Shown here: positions 30,801 through 41,805 of the stretch, piece by piece
Numbering within the stretch: the first letter of the stretch is position 1
Layout: the number at the start of each line of letters is the position of its first letter
Assembly: GCF_030272615.1 (NCBI RefSeq)
Contig: NC_081412.1
Coordinates: forward strand, 684,704,583-684,768,582
Length of the DNA: 64,000 bases
Direction of reading: 5' to 3'
Source of the DNA: Cryptomeria japonica
Taxonomy: Eukaryota > Streptophyta > Pinopsida > Cupressales > Cupressaceae
Made by a program: the position numbers and the translations under genes
The notes under the pieces: generated by a model
Database searches by the model: none
The model's input: only the letters and a program-made list of their open reading frames with translations
Told to the model about the DNA's origin: nothing

Positions 30801-31865
30801 TATTAGGTCCCAGAGACAACTGAGATGGTGGGGGGGGGGGGGGGCGGGTGGTGAATCAGTTGTCAAATAAATTCAAATAAAAAACAACTTAACCAAACTT
30901 AATGCTTAATACCGATAAACCAAACTTAATGCTGGTAGACAATTTATTAGTTAATTGTAGTACTGGTAAAGATTAATAAATGAAACAGAAAGACAATAAC
31001 ATCCACAACACATAACACCAATGTTTGTACGTGGAAACCCTGTAAGGGGAAAAACCATGGTGGGAAACCTTACCCACAATCACATGATACTACTGCAGAT
31101 AGTATGTGTATACAAATGGGGTCTGCACATGCAGAAAGGCCAAGTGCCTAGAGCTCACTGCTCAAACACAAAATAAGAGTCACACTGACTACAATTGGAT
31201 GGTTAAATCCAATAAAGATGTACTGCTCAAAATAGCATCTTTCTATGCTAGATTCAGTACCAGTGTAGTTCTAATTGCCTTCATAAAAACCCTCCTTCAA
31301 CCTTCTAATGATGTCTGCGTGTATTGCTCTGCTTATTCTTGCATATACCTAATTATTCCTTTCTTCGCATTCCACACTTGATCTTACAAATAAGATCTTA
31401 CATTTATATTATAACCTAAGACCAATTTTAGTAGGTCGGCTCTAAAAGATATTACAATAAATACAATTTACAAGTGAATCAATAACCGATGCATTATCCG
31501 ATTCAACATGTCAGCTTAATGCATTTACAACAGTAATAAATCATCTCCAAAGCGTGTCATGCTGATCTGGAAAAGATAAGCCTGCCAGTGCATAACCTGG
31601 ACCTATTTGTTGGTAACAGCAAATATGCAAACTTGAATATATCAACAAACAAATCTCTAAGACAAAGTGTCCAAATGATGTCTTCGACATTACCAAGTGT
31701 TAGTGAATAATATATCCTGCCAGTGTACCAGATACTGGTGACTGTGCATAAAGTCACTAGCTTGCCGGTGAACATAACAATTTCTCCAAAGTGCCAGAGT
31801 TGATAAGTGTTAATAGGCCCTGACATCAATGATAAAACCATATCAACATGACCAAAATACCAACA
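30801..31865 (-). repeat. Copia B 3' LTR
   Basis: Minus-strand ends TGTTGGTATT (31865) and CCTAATA (30801; the expected final CA has mutated to TA). A hairpin with arms GACAACTGA (30815-30823) and TCAGTTGTC (30856-30864) encloses a 15-G run. Short ORFs inside the LTR are not genes. Confidence 0.9.
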
Positions 31866-32232
31866 ATCTCCCCCTTTGGCATTGATGGCAACACAAGATG
31901 GAAAAACCATCAAAGTGCTAAAACAGAAATGCCAAATACCAAAAACAACAATCTCCCAAAAGAGATCATAACCAGAAATCAAAATACAGATACAAAGAGT
32001 AACAATCTCTCCCTCAATGAATAATCTCTCCCCAAAAGATGATGTGTTTTTCCATAGATATCTCTCCCCCTTTGACATCAAATGCCAAAGCAATACAAAA
32101 ACAAGATTCAAATACAAAATACCAACTTATTTAGTATACCAACTACTCCCCTTGAGAAGTAGCTCTCCTCATCAAAGCTGAAATAAAAGATTACTCTATT
32201 AATTCTGCCGGTTGATGACAAACATCAACTGT
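31866..32232 (-). other. Copia B 3' UTR with iterated polypurine tracts
   Basis: Minus-strand purine tracts of the form GGGGAGAGATT occur at 31866-31880 (GCCAAAGGGGGAGAT, next to the LTR), 31951-31962, 32004-32014, 32023-32037, 32061-32076 (GTCAAAGGGGGAGAGA) and 32143-32155. Plus-strand DNA synthesis primes at such tracts. Multiple copies are a reported hallmark of Sirevirus Copia elements. Confidence 0.7.
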
Positions 32233-33721
32233 CTAAGTCTCTACCGGTGGGGGTATGACCCCAAGCTGATCTCTGAGATATTCAAAAGTCTCCTTAGGCA
32301 AAGGTTTAGTGAAAATATCTGCAATCTACTCTTTAGTATTCACATAAACCAATTTTACTTCTTTTGCTTCAACATTCTCTTTCAAAAAATTCAGTTTGAT
32401 AGAAATATGTTTGGTTTTAGAATGTAGTGCCGAATTCTTAGATATATCAATTGTTGCAGTGTTATCACAATAGATAGTTATAGGTTCTTTGCATTTTTCT
32501 TTTATGTCCTTCAACATTTGCTTAAGCCATAATACCTGTGTACAGTTAGTTGCTGCTACAACATATTCTGATTCGGCTATTGATAAAGATGTGCAACTTT
32601 GTTTCTTACTCAACCAAGAAATTAGTCTACTTCCAAGAAAAAATGCTCTGCTAGTGGTGCTTTTCCTATCATCGACATCTCCTGCCCAATTTGCATCTGT
32701 GTATGCACATAATTCAAAGTTTTCATCTCTAGGATACCATAAGCCAAGATTTGTAGTGCCTTGTAAGTACCGGAAAATACTTTTTACTATTGATTCATGA
32801 TTTTCTCTAGGATTACTCTAAAATCTTGAAACAATACATACTGCATTCATAATATCGGGTCTTGTTTGTGTCAAATATAGTAGGCCTCCTATCATAGATT
32901 TGTACCTAGTCAAATTAACAGGTGTAGATTCATCCCTTAGTGATAATTTGTCCTTTGTAGTCATAGGGGTGCTTACCGGTTTAGAGTTCTCCATACCAAA
33001 TTTCTTTATTAACTCCTTCAAGTACTTGGATTGAATTCAAGAATATACCTTTATCAGTCTGTGAAATCTACAATCCTAAAAAGAATTTTATCTCTCCAAT
33101 CATAGACATTTCAAATTCTTGTTGCATTTCAATAGAAAAGTCTTTACATAATTCATTTTCTCCTCCAAATATTATATCATCAACAAAAACTTCTATAACC
33201 AAGATGTCATAATTAGTTACTTTATAGTATAGGTTGTTGTCAGCATTACCTTTAGAAAAACCAATCTTCAAAAGATATTTATCCAATCTTGCATACCAAG
33301 CTCTTGGAGCTTGCTTCAACCCATACAAAGGTTTCCTTAACCTACAAACCATATCTTTGTTATCTGTCAAAGAAAATCCATCAGGTTTCTCAATGTAAAC
33401 TTCTTCTTCAATATCTCCATTCAGAAATACACATTTAATATCCATTTGATATACTTTGTAGTTTTTGTGTGCTGCAAAAGCCAAGAATAATCTGACTGCC
33501 TCAATTCTAGCTACCGGTGCAAAGGTTTCATTGTAATCAATTCCTTCTTTTTGTGAATATCCCTTACACACTAGTCTTTCTTTAATTCTGATTACCTTAC
33601 CATCTTCATTAAGTTTGTTTCTAAATAACCATTTAGTTCCAATTACATTTTTGTCTTTAGGACGAGGAACTAATGTCCATGTGCTGTTCTTTTCAATTTG
33701 TTCTAATTCTTCTTCCATAGA
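32233..33721 (-). pseudogene. Copia B reverse transcriptase and RNase H
   Basis: RT (33068-33718) shows [56 protein letters not shown] and the active site [10 protein letters not shown], where the more usual YVDD reads FVDD as in Copia A. RNase H follows in broken frames (GGLLYLTQTRPDIM, SKKQSCTSLSIAESEYVVA, YCDNTATIDISKNSALH, KTKHISIK). The polyprotein ends with ADIFTKPLPKETFEYLRDQL and stops at 32233-32235. Lesions include a stop near 33060, a frameshift around 32820 and a stop at the RNase H end (VNTKE*IADIF). Confidence 0.88.
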
Positions 33722-34804
33722 TTTAATCTAGTGTTTATCTTCACATGCCTCATTAATTGATGATGGTTCAATTTGAGAAATAAGACATACCTCTTCATTT
33801 TCCAATCTTCCTCTTGTCATAACTCCTTGATACTTGTTCCCAATTATCTGATCTTCAGAGTGATTCAGTCTTACATACCAGGGTGTCTTTGTTTGCTATT
33901 GTTCCTCAGTTACAGTGGAATTTTTAGATGATACCAGTGTAACTGGATCTTCATTCTGTACCGGTGTGGGTTCATTTGTTAGTGTTTTTGTTGCCAGTTC
34001 AGAGTCTATATACCTTGAAGTTCCTCTAAATTGTTCATCAATCTTCACACTTGTGCACTCAACAATTTCTGCAATCTCTTGTTAAAACATCTATATGCCT
34101 TGCTCTTAGATGAACAACCAATAAATATTCCTTCATCACTTCTAGGATCAAATTTTCCAATGTACTCATCTCTTCTAATATAGCATTTACTTTCAAAATA
34201 TTTTGAAATATTTAAGAGTAGGAGTAATACCAAACCATAGTTCATGAGGTGTCTTACCAGTTTCTCCTTTGATGTGAACTTTGTTGAATGTGTAGACTGA
34301 TGTGCTTACTGCCTCTCTCCAATATACATGTGGTAGATTTGCTTTTGATAACATACTTCTAGCTGCATCCAAGATAGTTTTGTTTTTCCTTTCTACAACT
34401 CCATTCTATTGAGGTTTCCAAGGTGCTAATAACTGTCTTCTGATTCCATTCACTTCACAGAATGTATTAAATTTCTTAGATGTAAATTCACCTCCTTGAT
34501 TTGATCTCAGACATTTAATTTTCTTACCGGTTTCATTTTTTACCATTGCCTTCAATAGTTGGAATTTCCCAAGTGGTTCTGATTTTTCTCTGAGAAAAGT
34601 AATCCAACACGTTCTAGAATACTCATCAATGATTAGCATGAAATATCTATAACCTTGTAAGCTTTTAGTTCTAGCTGGACCACATAAATCAGTATGAATT
34701 AAGTCAAGAGCATTATTGGATTTTTCTAGAATAATTTTAAAAAATTCTCTAACTTGCTTTCCAAATTGACATTCCTTACATACTGTATTGTGAGGCTTAA
34801 CAAT
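33722..34804 (-). pseudogene. Copia B integrase
   Basis: Integrase core pieces on the minus strand: IDEYSRTCWITFLREKSE, CLRSNQGGEFTSKKFN and PQ*NGVVERKN. The catalytic Glu of ERKN is kept, with a stop two residues before it. Then the tail ESKCYIRRDEYIGKFDPRSD and a linker into RT. Frames are broken at about 34245 and 34406. Confidence 0.8.
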
Positions 34805-35310
34805 CTAAGGTAAATCTCTAACTGCCTTAGTAGTACTGATTTTCACAATGCAATCAAACTTTACATGATAGAGTCTCTTATGCCATAGCCAACTTTCATC
34901 AATATGTGCAATCAAGCATGTCTTTTCACTGTTATTCAAATGAAAGATATTACCTCTAGTTTGATTACTGGTTGCAATTTCCAAACCAATTCTGTTCATG
35001 ATTTTGGATTTCCCATTCTTGAATTGTGACTGAAATCCTTTCTCAACTAATTGACCAACACTCAAAAGATTGTGCTTTAAACCTTCAACATAGTAAACAT
35101 TGTCACTATTATGCTTACCATCAAGAGATATAGTACCTTTACCTTTGATCAAACAAGCTTTGTTGTCTCCAAATCTTACTAGACCTCCATTATATTCCTG
35201 AAAAGTCAAGAATTTGCTTTTATCAACAGTCATATGATATGAACATCTTGAATCAATGATCCATTCATCCTTAACTTCAATTTTAGCTGCCAGAGCCTAT
35301 TCTATCGATT
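34805..35310 (-). pseudogene. Copia B protease and integrase zinc-binding domain
   Basis: Protease reads WIIDSRCSYHMTVDKSKF, so DSG is DSR as in Copia A. The usual conserved block follows (GLVRFGDNKACLIKGKGTIS, EGLKHNLLSVGQL). The integrase HHCC region starts with SWLWHKRLYHVKFDCIV. One stop lies near 34806. Confidence 0.8.
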
Positions 35311-36381
35311 GAATAGTAGGTGTCGGTTGATCTTCTATTATAGCAACAAAGACCCATCCATTGTCGATCGGATCCTCATTAGAATCATCAGTGACTCCTT
35401 CATCAGCAAGATAACAAGATTTATCTTTATTCTTCTTGAATTTGTATGTCTGATATTCAGGGTTAGGCTTGTATGTTCTTCTAGCTTCTTCTCTCAATCT
35501 AGCATGTCTATCAGGGCATCTTGAAGCCATATGACCAATCTTATTACAGTTAAAACATTTAAAGGGTGCTTTACCTTCATACTTACTTCCAACTGGACCT
35601 TTAGGCATTTTCCTTGCAAATAGTGCTTTAAGTTCTTCAAGTTCTTCATTTTCTCTCCTGCTCTCTTCAAGTTCTCTTGCATAAAAGGCTTTCCAATCAG
35701 ACTTGTGAAATGATGGTGTAGATGATGTTGATGCCTTAAAAAGCTAAATCTATCTTTATAGTAGCATCAGGACCAAATTCTTGAATTTCAAAGGTTGAAA
35801 GTTTTCTAATCAATGTATCCCTAGTTACTGATGTATTAAGCATTGTTCTTAACTCATTGATAGCAGTAACTTTCATTTTGTATGCCGCATGGAAATCCTC
35901 TTAAAAATTTTGAAACAATTTCATCTTCACTTAAGGTTCCTCCACAACATTTAATACCTAAAACAATTTCATTAACTCTTTCCATAAAAGTAGAAATCCT
36001 TTCATCTTCTTCCATTTTCAGATTTTCATACCTGACCCAGAAGCTTTCAAGTTTAGTAATTTTGACTGTGGACTCTCCTTCATTCAATGTTTCCAAATGG
36101 TCCCAAATAGCTTTAGCAGTAGACCTATCTAATAATCCCATTATTTGTTGATCTGATAATGCATCCAAAAGTGCTTATCTTGCTTTGCAATCATTTTCCT
36201 CATCTTTAGTCAAGTTAGGTGGATTAGGCTGATTCTGAGTAGGAGCAGTATAGCCATTCTTTGTAACTTCCCAGATGTCCTTTCCAATGCAATTCAGATG
36301 TGTCTCCATCCTGATCTTTCATATGCCATAGTTGGTTCCATCAAGTTTAGGACTGTCCTTCCTGAAACAGTTAGAAGACAT
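35311..36381 (-). pseudogene. Copia B gag
   Basis: Starts at ATG 36381 (MSSNCFRKDSPKLDGTNYG), 44 bases after the PBS. It continues with KIRMETHLNCIGKDIWEV, then LLDALSDQQIMGLLDRSTA and MEEDERISTFMERVNEIV. The intact zinc knuckle is CFNCNKIGHMASRC (about 35525-35570), followed by a Lys/Arg-rich tail. Stops after NYGI and KAR, and a frameshift near 35880, inactivate it. It is the most complete GAG of the Copia A/B lineage here and shows what Copia A lost. Confidence 0.85.
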
Positions 36382-36424
36382 TGGATCTCCTCAAGTTGTT
36401 AAACTTTTGCAAAAGAGGACTAAG

Positions 36425-36434
36425 CTCTGATACC
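36425..36434 (-). other. Copia B primer-binding site
   Basis: On the minus strand GGTATCAGAG follows CCTAACAATT just inside the 5' LTR. This is the standard plant Copia PBS, complementary to the 3' end of initiator tRNA-Met. Confidence 0.85.
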
Positions 36435-36437
36435 AAT

Positions 36438-37507
36438 TGTTAGGTCCCAGAGACAACTGAGAGGGGGGGGGGGGGGGGTGAATCAGTTGTCAAATAAATT
36501 CAAATAAAAAACAACTTAACCAAACTTAATGTTGAATACTGATAAACCAAACTTTATGCCAGTAGACAGTTTATCAATTAATTGTAGTACCGGTAAAGAT
36601 TAATGCATGAAACAGAAAGGTAATAACATCCACAACACATAACACCAATGTTTGTACATGGAAACTGTGTATGGGGAAAAACCATGGTGGGAAACCTTAT
36701 AATTAGATGATACTACTGCAGAGAGTATGTGTATACAAATGGGGTTTGCACATGCAGAAAGACCAAGCACCTAGAGCTCACTGCTCAAACACAAAATAAG
36801 TTACACAGACTACAATTGGATGGTTAAATCCAATAAAGATGTACTGCTCAAAATATCATATTTCTATGCTGGATTCAGTACTAGTGTAGTTTTGATTACC
36901 TTCATAAAAACCCTCCTTCAACCTTCAAATGATGTCTGCGTGTATTGCTCTGCTTATTCTCACATATACCAAATTATTTCTTTCTTCGCATTCCACACTT
37001 GATCTTACAAATAAGATCTTATATTTATATTGTAACCTAAGATCAATTTTAGTAGGTCGGCTCTAAAAGATATTACAATACAAACAATTTACAAGTGAAT
37101 CAATAACCGATGCAATATCTGATTCAACATGTTGGCTTAATGCATTTACAATAGCAATAAATCATCTCCAAAGCGTGCCATGTTGATCTAGAAAAGATAA
37201 GCCTGTCGATGCATAACCTGGACCTATTTGCCGGTAATAGCAAATATGCAAACTTGAATATACCAACGAACAAATCTCCAAGACAAAGTGTCCAAACGAT
37301 GTCTTCGACATAACCAAGTGTTTTCGATGTCATTCCAAGTGCCGATGAACAATATATCTTGTCGGTGTACCAAATACCGGTGACTGTGCATAAAGTCACT
37401 TGCTTGCCGGTGAACATAACCATTTCTCCAAAGTGCCAGAGTTGATAAGTGTTAATAGGTGTTGACATCAATGACAAAACCATATCAACATAACCAAAAT
37501 TCCAACA
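36438..37507 (-). repeat. Copia B 5' LTR
   Basis: Minus-strand ends TGTTGGAATT (37507) and GGACCTAACA (36438). Hairpin arms at 36452-36460 and 36483-36491 enclose a 16-G run (36463-36478). Confidence 0.92.
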
Positions 37508-37512
37508 AGGGC
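37508..37512. repeat. Copia B target-site duplication, right
   Basis: AGGGC, matching 30796-30800. Confidence 0.85.
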
Positions 37513-38680
37513 ATCACATGTTCTGAGTAGTACAGTTTCTTCTAGTTTTCTTTAGTCTATCCGCGTAAAATACACAATAAAGAAACACTTGCATCATGGA
37601 TCCGCAATAAAGTTTTATCTTCTCCGCAATAAAGTATCAGTTTCATGGATTTGGTCATTTTTAGATGAGATGTGAACAACAATAATGGGCTTTTAACAAA
37701 TCAATTGTTTGAGTAGACTCAGACAATATTATGGTTCCGTGCTACCTATCCTTTTGTGAATGAAAACATTGTGACCCCAATCAAATAGACTTATACGAGT
37801 CACAAGAGATTCTAAACTTGAGGAATATAGTGGATGTTGGTGTGAAGTCCTGGTTTTCTTTTGATTTTATCTTTTTGGTGACATGTCTTTTATCTTTTCC
37901 GGGATGTCTCTGACTGGAGATTCTATCTCCAGGATGTCTTTGACTAGAAATGCAAGGATGGGATATGTTCTCCTTTTGTTTTGTTGTTTGTGGATTATCT
38001 CTTAGTAATGCTATGACTTCTCCAAGGTTATGAGGACATTGTGAGTCTAGTGTGAACTAGGGCATTCCTTGTTTGCAATTGTCTGATCTCCATGCAAACG
38101 GGTACAATGACTTTTTGGGTCGAACCTACATATGGATTGTCATAACCTATTTCCATAATAAAGCTCAATGATGATAAAGCATAATATTTCCTCCCCATTT
38201 CTTGATTGACCTCCATCTTCCTTCATGAGTCCGTGTAGCTTGCTATCACATGATTGAGTATAATGACACACCAAAAATATTTGCATTTCATGTAGTCTGA
38301 ACCTACATTACCACATATTAGCATTTCATACATACATATAGATATCACAATTGCACCATATCCTGTACATAACACATATTAGCACATTTTACATTCTCAT
38401 CATGTAAATAGTTATTTGTATTATCATATTCATCTACATTTCATACATTCACATTTGCATTTGCATAGCATATAAAACATAAAAGAACAAAAATATATTG
38501 CATTTTATCATGTACATATTTGCATCCATATCATAAGAATCATATAGAAACATGCATCACATAGAAACAACATCACATAGGTACACATGCATATAGTTGT
38601 CGCAAGGATGAATCATCTCATATATATCTCAAAAATAATAAGTGTCATGATACAATGATGTCAAAATACATATGGCTACA
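37513..38680 (+). other. Gypsy A 3' region, first part (non-coding)
   Basis: Continuation of Gypsy A after Copia B. No coding domain recognised. 38280-38620 is rich in CATTTGCAT / ACATTTCATA / CATATCA words, low-complexity. Confidence 0.5.
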
Positions 38681-38683
38681 AAA

Positions 38684-39810
38684 TCACCCGAAGGTGTCTA
38701 CATCATCATAACAACATGGTACAAAAAACTGATACATAGGGATCCCTCTAAGGCTATGATGAACTCCCTCCCTTGGAGCTAGTCGGCCTCGACGGAGTCT
38801 GATTCCTGGAAGTCCCCGCCCTAGGATCATCTCTCCTACCCCCTCTATTTGGTGGTGGTGGAGAACCCATGACCCCACCACTAGACTCTTGTCTCCTGTC
38901 TCTCGCTCCAGTGGTCATCATAGTCCATGATGGTCTCTAAAAGCTCCTAGCCTTCTAATCTAGTGGCACAACTCTATAATACAGGTCTCTCCAATAGGCT
39001 ATCTCCTTCCCTACCCATAGAACATAGGCTTACCCAGCCCCTGTGTCCTTTGTTTCCTGCCTCCCTGCCCTCAGTGTTGTCTTAGCCTCTGTGTAGCACT
39101 AAATAGCTTGATCTCTCTCCCACTCAGTGTTCCTCAACTGTCTCTTGAGCCTAGCCCCATCTTGCTCCAAATCTTGGATCTCATCTTCTTATCCTTGGCA
39201 GATCTCTCTCAAGGAATGTAGCTCATCCTCCTCCTCTCCTTCCTCCTCCCCCTATTCTTGTGGCTGATCCTATGGCTGTCCCTGTCCCTGTATCCAGAGT
39301 CCTCTCCCATCCCACAACCAACCCTCATGTCACCATATCTGAACAAAGGAACCCACTGATAACTCCTACCAGCACTGTCAGTAGTGCGAATCCTATACCT
39401 ATCATGGTGTTCCAAGCCACATGTCTCACCCTCATCTCCAGTCCTGGAACCTAGAACACTCATCTCAGTGCATCCTTATCTCCCTCTCAATTGTATGGAA
39501 CCAACTCCCCATTGATCAGTATCCACAATATCTTGTACACATCCTCTAAGGTGACTATCATCTCACCCATCAAAAAATGAAATGTGCATGTCTCTGAGTG
39601 CCATCTCTTAGCTAATGCAGTCAACAATGAGCCACGTTCACTTGATACTCAAGCATATACATAATGTATCACAATCCCATGGGCTCAATTGCTGCTCTAT
39701 CCTCAAATGTCATCTCTACTTGTAATCCCTGAGTCGAAGGGTATCTCTCTCATGACTCTAGCATAGGTAGGTCCTCTTGTAGTCAAGAAAATCAACTGTG
39801 TAAATACTAG
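38684..39810 (-). pseudogene. Decayed plant-mobile-domain-like gene, antisense within Gypsy A
   Basis: Read on the minus strand, broken frames give VEMTFEDRAAIEPMGL, LTALAKRWHSETCTFHFLMG and EMIVTLEDVYKILWILINGE, ending LVPYN (about 39490-39720). This is the pattern of the plant mobile domain (aminotransferase-like, also found in MAIN-type proteins and in transposons). A coiled-coil-like part follows (RLKRQLRNTEWERDQAI, EIAYWRDLYYRVVPLD), then MYQFFVPCCYDDVDTFG (about 38690-38740). Many stops and frameshifts make it non-functional. It runs opposite to gag-pol and lies after integrase, the position of antisense ORFs reported in Tat-type Gypsy elements. Whether it was captured from a host gene or is ancestral is unknown. 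Confidence 0.6.
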
Positions 39811-40290
39811 TAGTACTCCATGTTCATCACAAAGTGATGCTCTTTTATTCTAGTGCTTATATCTATCACATGGAACTCTATCCTAGTAGTACTCCCTATT
39901 CATCACAAAGTGCTTATTTATCTTATCTTTTAGGGCACCTACTTGAGTGTATCCTCTTGAGTAGCTTATCCAATTGACAATGTATGTTCTATCACAGAAT
40001 TGTCAATTTCAGCCTAATCTAATTGACAACGTATGTTCTATCATAGAATTGTTAATTTTGATGGTACTCCTTGTTCATCACAAAGTGCCTCGCTCTATCC
40101 TATCCTAGGGCCTTTTCTTGAGTGTATCCTCTTGAGTAGTTTCCTAATTGGCAACGTATGTTCTATCACAGAATTGTCAATCCTAGCCCTATCTGTTACC
40201 CTAGTCTTCCCTAAAGGACCTATTTGAGTGTATCCTCTCAGCAACTTATCCAATCGACAGCGTATGTTTATCACAGAATTATCGATTCAA
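39805..40290. repeat. Imperfect repeats with internal hairpins
   Basis: The word AATTGACAACGTATGTTCTATCACAGAATTGTCAAT (split here by small changes) occurs at 39971-40008, 40020-40056, 40146-40181 and 40251-40287. Each copy pairs AATTGACAA with TTGTCAATT. Between them, TACTCC..GTTCATCACAAAGTG (39813, 39889, 40065) and GAGTGTATCCTCTTGAGTAG also repeat. Confidence 0.8.
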
Positions 40291-41075
40291 CTTTGAAGAC
40301 ATAAACGCGCATTCATGACACAAACACACTTACATACTTCATAGATGTTCCTACATTCTGCAAACATGCCTGAAACACACAGCTGCACCTCCGTTCTGCA
40401 CAGACACTCCTTCCATACATAAACGCACATGCATTTTTCAAACGCGCTCGCATTTGACATATACACTTTTAGAACCATAGACGTGGTTACACTCGACACA
40501 GACACACCTAACCTACCAAGACACACCTAGCACCAACACAGACACACCTTCCCATCTTTTGCCCCGATTGACAAGTTTCTATGACATACCTAATATGCAT
40601 TTATTGACCTACCTAACATGCATTTATGACAATAATTAATGCAACAAGGTACAAGGAGGTTTTGCGGTACTCACTGGATCTCCTGCATCTATTGGACTCT
40701 GATATCAGTGAACGCGATCAAATCTATGCCCCAAGCCCATCATTGTTGACTGCTCTCTGCTCTCTCTGCACTCTGATCTCTTAGGTGTGTGGATGAAAAT
40801 GAGGATGTTTTCCCTCATAGTCTATCTTATAGATTACCCTATCCCTAGTCTTCATGTCAATCTTCTTTATCACATGGCTCTGGTACTCTATCCTATCTTG
40901 TCAGTCCTTTCTAGCCTTTCTTTCTTATTGAGAGATTGTCTATGATCTTTTCAAACATTTTCATCCAATCTCTCGAGGGGGCATATCATTCCCGTCATGG
41001 GGAAACTTTGTATCAATTCATCTTATCTTCTTTGAAACAACATGGCAATTTGCATTGTCTCAAAGAGGGGCAAAA
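40291..41075 (+). other. Gypsy A 3' non-coding end and polypurine tract
   Basis: CA-rich low-complexity sequence (40301-40560), then unique sequence ending in CAAAGAGGGGCAAAA (41061-41075), a typical Gypsy polypurine tract just before the 3' LTR. Confidence 0.65.
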
Positions 41076-41800
41076 TTTAAACACGTAAAATCGGCCTGTC
41101 TAATTAAATAAATATTTTTTATTTATTTAATTATTTTAAGCCTAATTCTTTTATTAATTAAATAAATCTTTATTTATTTAATTCATTCATTTATCCTCTT
41201 CTAAGTCTTTCCTCATTTAAATAAATACTTTTATTTATTTAATTAATTCATTACCCTTTTCTACCCATGACACATGTCATTCATCTCTTAATTCCTACAC
41301 TACCTACCCATCTCGTTATTTCCTTATTTTCTCTACCTACCCTCTAATCCTAGCCGACCATCTATCTTTTACACATCTTAATCTTATCCCTCTATTTCTT
41401 ACAGTGTCTTCTATATAAGAGGATGCTTCTTTCATTATCAATCCTCCTAAGTACTCCTAAGCATTCTACTCTCCCAATCATTATAATCAATCTTCTGCAA
41501 TCAACCCTTTTTGTGATCAAGCTATCAACCACATTTTTCGTTCTTTGTTGAGCTCTTGTGCACACATAAAATCTGAGAGCAAATATATCAAGCAAGATCA
41601 ATGGAGATAGGAAGACTGGATATTCAAACCCTAGTGGACATGTGATGGTATAATCTTTTTGATTTTGTTGATTTGCATTGTCTTAGGTAATCTTCATATG
41701 TTATGGTGGATCTTTGTTGTTGTTAGGCTAGGGTTTTGTGGTTGAATTCATTTCATCTTTCAATATTGTTGTTTCCATTATCCACTTTTCACAATACACA
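41076..41800 (+). repeat. Gypsy A 3' LTR
   Basis: Starts after the polypurine tract and shares its first 130 bases with 25117-25245. It contains a clear TATA box (TATATAA, 41412-41418) with a pyrimidine-rich leader, and ends CACAATACACA before ATAAC. The expected 5' TG is mutated. Confidence 0.65.
41412..41418 (+). promoter_or_regulatory. Gypsy A LTR TATA box
   Basis: TATATAA in CTTCTATATAAGAGGATGC, about 335 bases into the 3' LTR, in the sense orientation of gag. Confidence 0.6.
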
Positions 41801-41805
41801 ATAAC
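41801..41805. repeat. Gypsy A target-site duplication, right
   Basis: ATAAC directly after CACAATACACA, the inferred LTR end. Confidence 0.5.

Larger units (their letters stand above)
30801..37507 (-). mobile_element. Copia B: full-length Ty1/Copia element with both LTRs
   Basis: A 6.7-kb element on the minus strand, flanked by the 5-bp target-site duplication AGGGC (30796-30800 and 37508-37512). LTRs are 36438-37507 (5') and 30801-31865 (3'); over about 300 bases compared by eye they differ roughly once per 12-15 bases. The primer-binding site GGTATCAGAG (36425-36434), complementary to initiator tRNA-Met, adjoins the 5' LTR. Gag-protease-integrase-RT-RNase H follow in Copia order, with stops and frameshifts. 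Iterated polypurine tracts precede the 3' LTR, as described for Sireviruses. It inserted into Gypsy A. Confidence 0.92.
25117..41800 (+). mobile_element. Gypsy A: Ty3/Gypsy element lacking the RT core, interrupted by Copia B
   Basis: Outer ends are flanked by ATAAC (25112-25116 and 41801-41805). Both LTR starts share AAATTAAATAAATATTTTTATT and TTAAGCCTAATTCTTTTATTAATTAAAT. Inside are gag (26165 onward), a protease-like domain (about 28680-28960), a chimeric ORF ending in an integrase tail (29340-30252), then Copia B, then a long 3' region with an antisense PMD-like gene and a polypurine tract (AAAGAGGGGCAAAA, about 41062-41075). Without Copia B it is about 10 kb. Full RT, RNase H and integrase core are absent. 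This arrangement, with an antisense gene downstream of integrase, recalls Tat-type Gypsy elements (inference). Confidence 0.7.

Noticed and set aside
31557-32117. 186-codon minus-strand frame
   Set aside because: It spans the Copia B 3' LTR and polypurine region; the equivalent sequence in the 5' LTR is broken and no protein family fits.
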